Source: Hyaloraphidium curvatum
Taxonomy: Eukaryota > Monoblepharomycota > Hyaloraphidiomycetes > Hyaloraphidiales > Hyaloraphidiaceae
Reading direction: 5' to 3'
Length of the DNA: 64,000 nucleotides
Assembly (NCBI GenBank): GCA_025558095.1
Contig: JAIVFI010000015.1
Span: 620,001-684,000 of the forward strand
In this document: positions 63,469-64,000 of the stretch, one piece after another
Layout of the letters: the number at the start of each line of letters is the position of its first letter
How positions within the stretch are numbered: the stretch's first letter is position 1
The notes under the pieces: generated by a model
The model's input: the letters and a program-made list of their open reading frames with translations, nothing else
The model's database searches: none
What the model was told of the DNA's origin: nothing
Position numbers and translations under genes: made by a program

Positions 63469-64000
63469 TCACACCGAATCGTCGTGGAATGCCCAGTTCG
63501 TTTGCTTCGGACTCCGTCCCCGGCAGTTGGCGACGCTGTGGGACAAAAGTCGCGCCGAGCGGTGACGCAAGTTTCAGCAAACTCCTTCCCGGCGACCGGC
63601 GAGGCGGGAACCCACTACATGTCGTTGTCCCGCGGCCGCTCTTTGACGGTGCAGCTGCTGAGCATGCTTTGTATCGACAGGCACACGGAGGAGATGGTGA
63701 GGGCGGGCGACCACGAGTCGTAGAGGATCGAGAGGCAGATGTGCCTGGAGGTGGCCGGGAGATCAGATGGGCGCGTTCCGGGGGCGGAAAGTGCCAACGC
63801 GTACCCGTTGGAGTAGATATGCGGGTGCATCGGCACGCGGTACGGCGCGTTCGAGAGGAAGATGACCTCGGGCGAGTCGAGCGGGTAGTTGTTGCTGAAC
63901 CGGAACTGCGGGCGCCACCGGGCGTGAGCCTCATCCTCGCACCTCTGCGACCGTGCCGACCTGCAGGCAGAAGCTCTCGCCCTCGTACACGGTGCCCGCG
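63469..64000 (-). CDS. UBE2W-type ubiquitin-conjugating enzyme, 3' part
   Basis: Exons are 64000-63961 (cut by the window edge), 63905-63805, 63744-63616 and 63535-63469. The spliced C-terminal part reads GTVYEGESFCLQF, FSNNYPLDSPEVIFL, HPHIYSNGHICLSIL, YDSWSPALTISSVCLSIQSM, SSCTVKERPRDNDMYV and finally PKQTNWAFHDDSV. The catalytic Cys is in HICLSIL. The unusual C-terminal HDD tail is the hallmark of UBE2W, the E2 that puts ubiquitin on protein N-termini, often with disordered ends. Three introns (55, 60 and 80 nt) all restore family motifs. The N-terminal E2 helix is outside the window. Confidence 0.9.

Overview
This window looks like nuclear DNA of an early-diverging fungus. It is very GC-rich. 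The genes are packed on both strands and most carry several short spliceosomal introns of about 42-85 nt. Donors are usually GTGGGT or GTGAGT, a CTGAC-like branch point lies 10-40 nt before the acceptor, and acceptors end in CAG, AAG or TAG. Gene content also fits a fungus: a YVC1-type vacuolar TRP channel, a CASP/Coy1 golgin, CWF19L1/Drn1, UBE2W, a PIAS SUMO ligase, chitin-binding CBM18 modules, and TKL and receptor-like kinases. A chytrid-grade lineage such as the monoblepharid Hyaloraphidium is a reasonable guess, but the sequence alone does not prove it. There are no CRISPR arrays, bacterial operons or intact transposons.

Layout. 1-2323: the end of a gene, a rearranged junction and a dead 2OG-Fe(II) oxygenase-like gene. 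2595-6652: an SDR, a HAD phosphatase and a membrane protein. 7089-13705: an F-box/LRR protein, a secreted CBM18 protein, an unusual secreted pirin, and YVC1. 13804-17860: a second SDR, a small unknown gene, a single-pass membrane protein and a MYND-finger gene with a frameshift. 17995-20040: eleven C2H2 fingers joined to a PD-(D/E)XK-like nuclease domain. 20095-25802: CWF19L1 and an LRR-LRR-coiled-coil-TKL kinase. 26159-29177: DUF3303, an ABM-like protein and a seven-exon cyclase. 29267-33862: a receptor-like kinase next to a secreted RCC1-repeat protein, a cyclase relic and a small membrane protein. 34110-42424: CASP and a very long PIAS-type SUMO ligase. 43096-48272: a prominin-like five-TM protein, a RING protein and DUF924. 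48579-51169: a decayed membrane gene, a NIPSNAP protein and a frameshifted unknown gene. 51328-64000: a large secreted Thr-rich glycoprotein, an intronless SDR, a thioesterase-like protein, a paralogue of the decayed membrane gene, two more membrane proteins and the 3' part of UBE2W.

The genes do not form one pathway. The recurring themes are cell-surface and secreted proteins (CBM18, RCC1, receptor kinase, prominin-like, Thr-rich glycoprotein, pirin) and ubiquitin/SUMO signalling (F-box, RING, PIAS, UBE2W). Several genes carry single-base frameshifts or nonsense codons, so either this region contains many decaying duplicates or the assembly has residual indels. Multi-exon models were built by hand from splice signals, frame consistency and protein-family logic; every complete model has a total coding length divisible by three.
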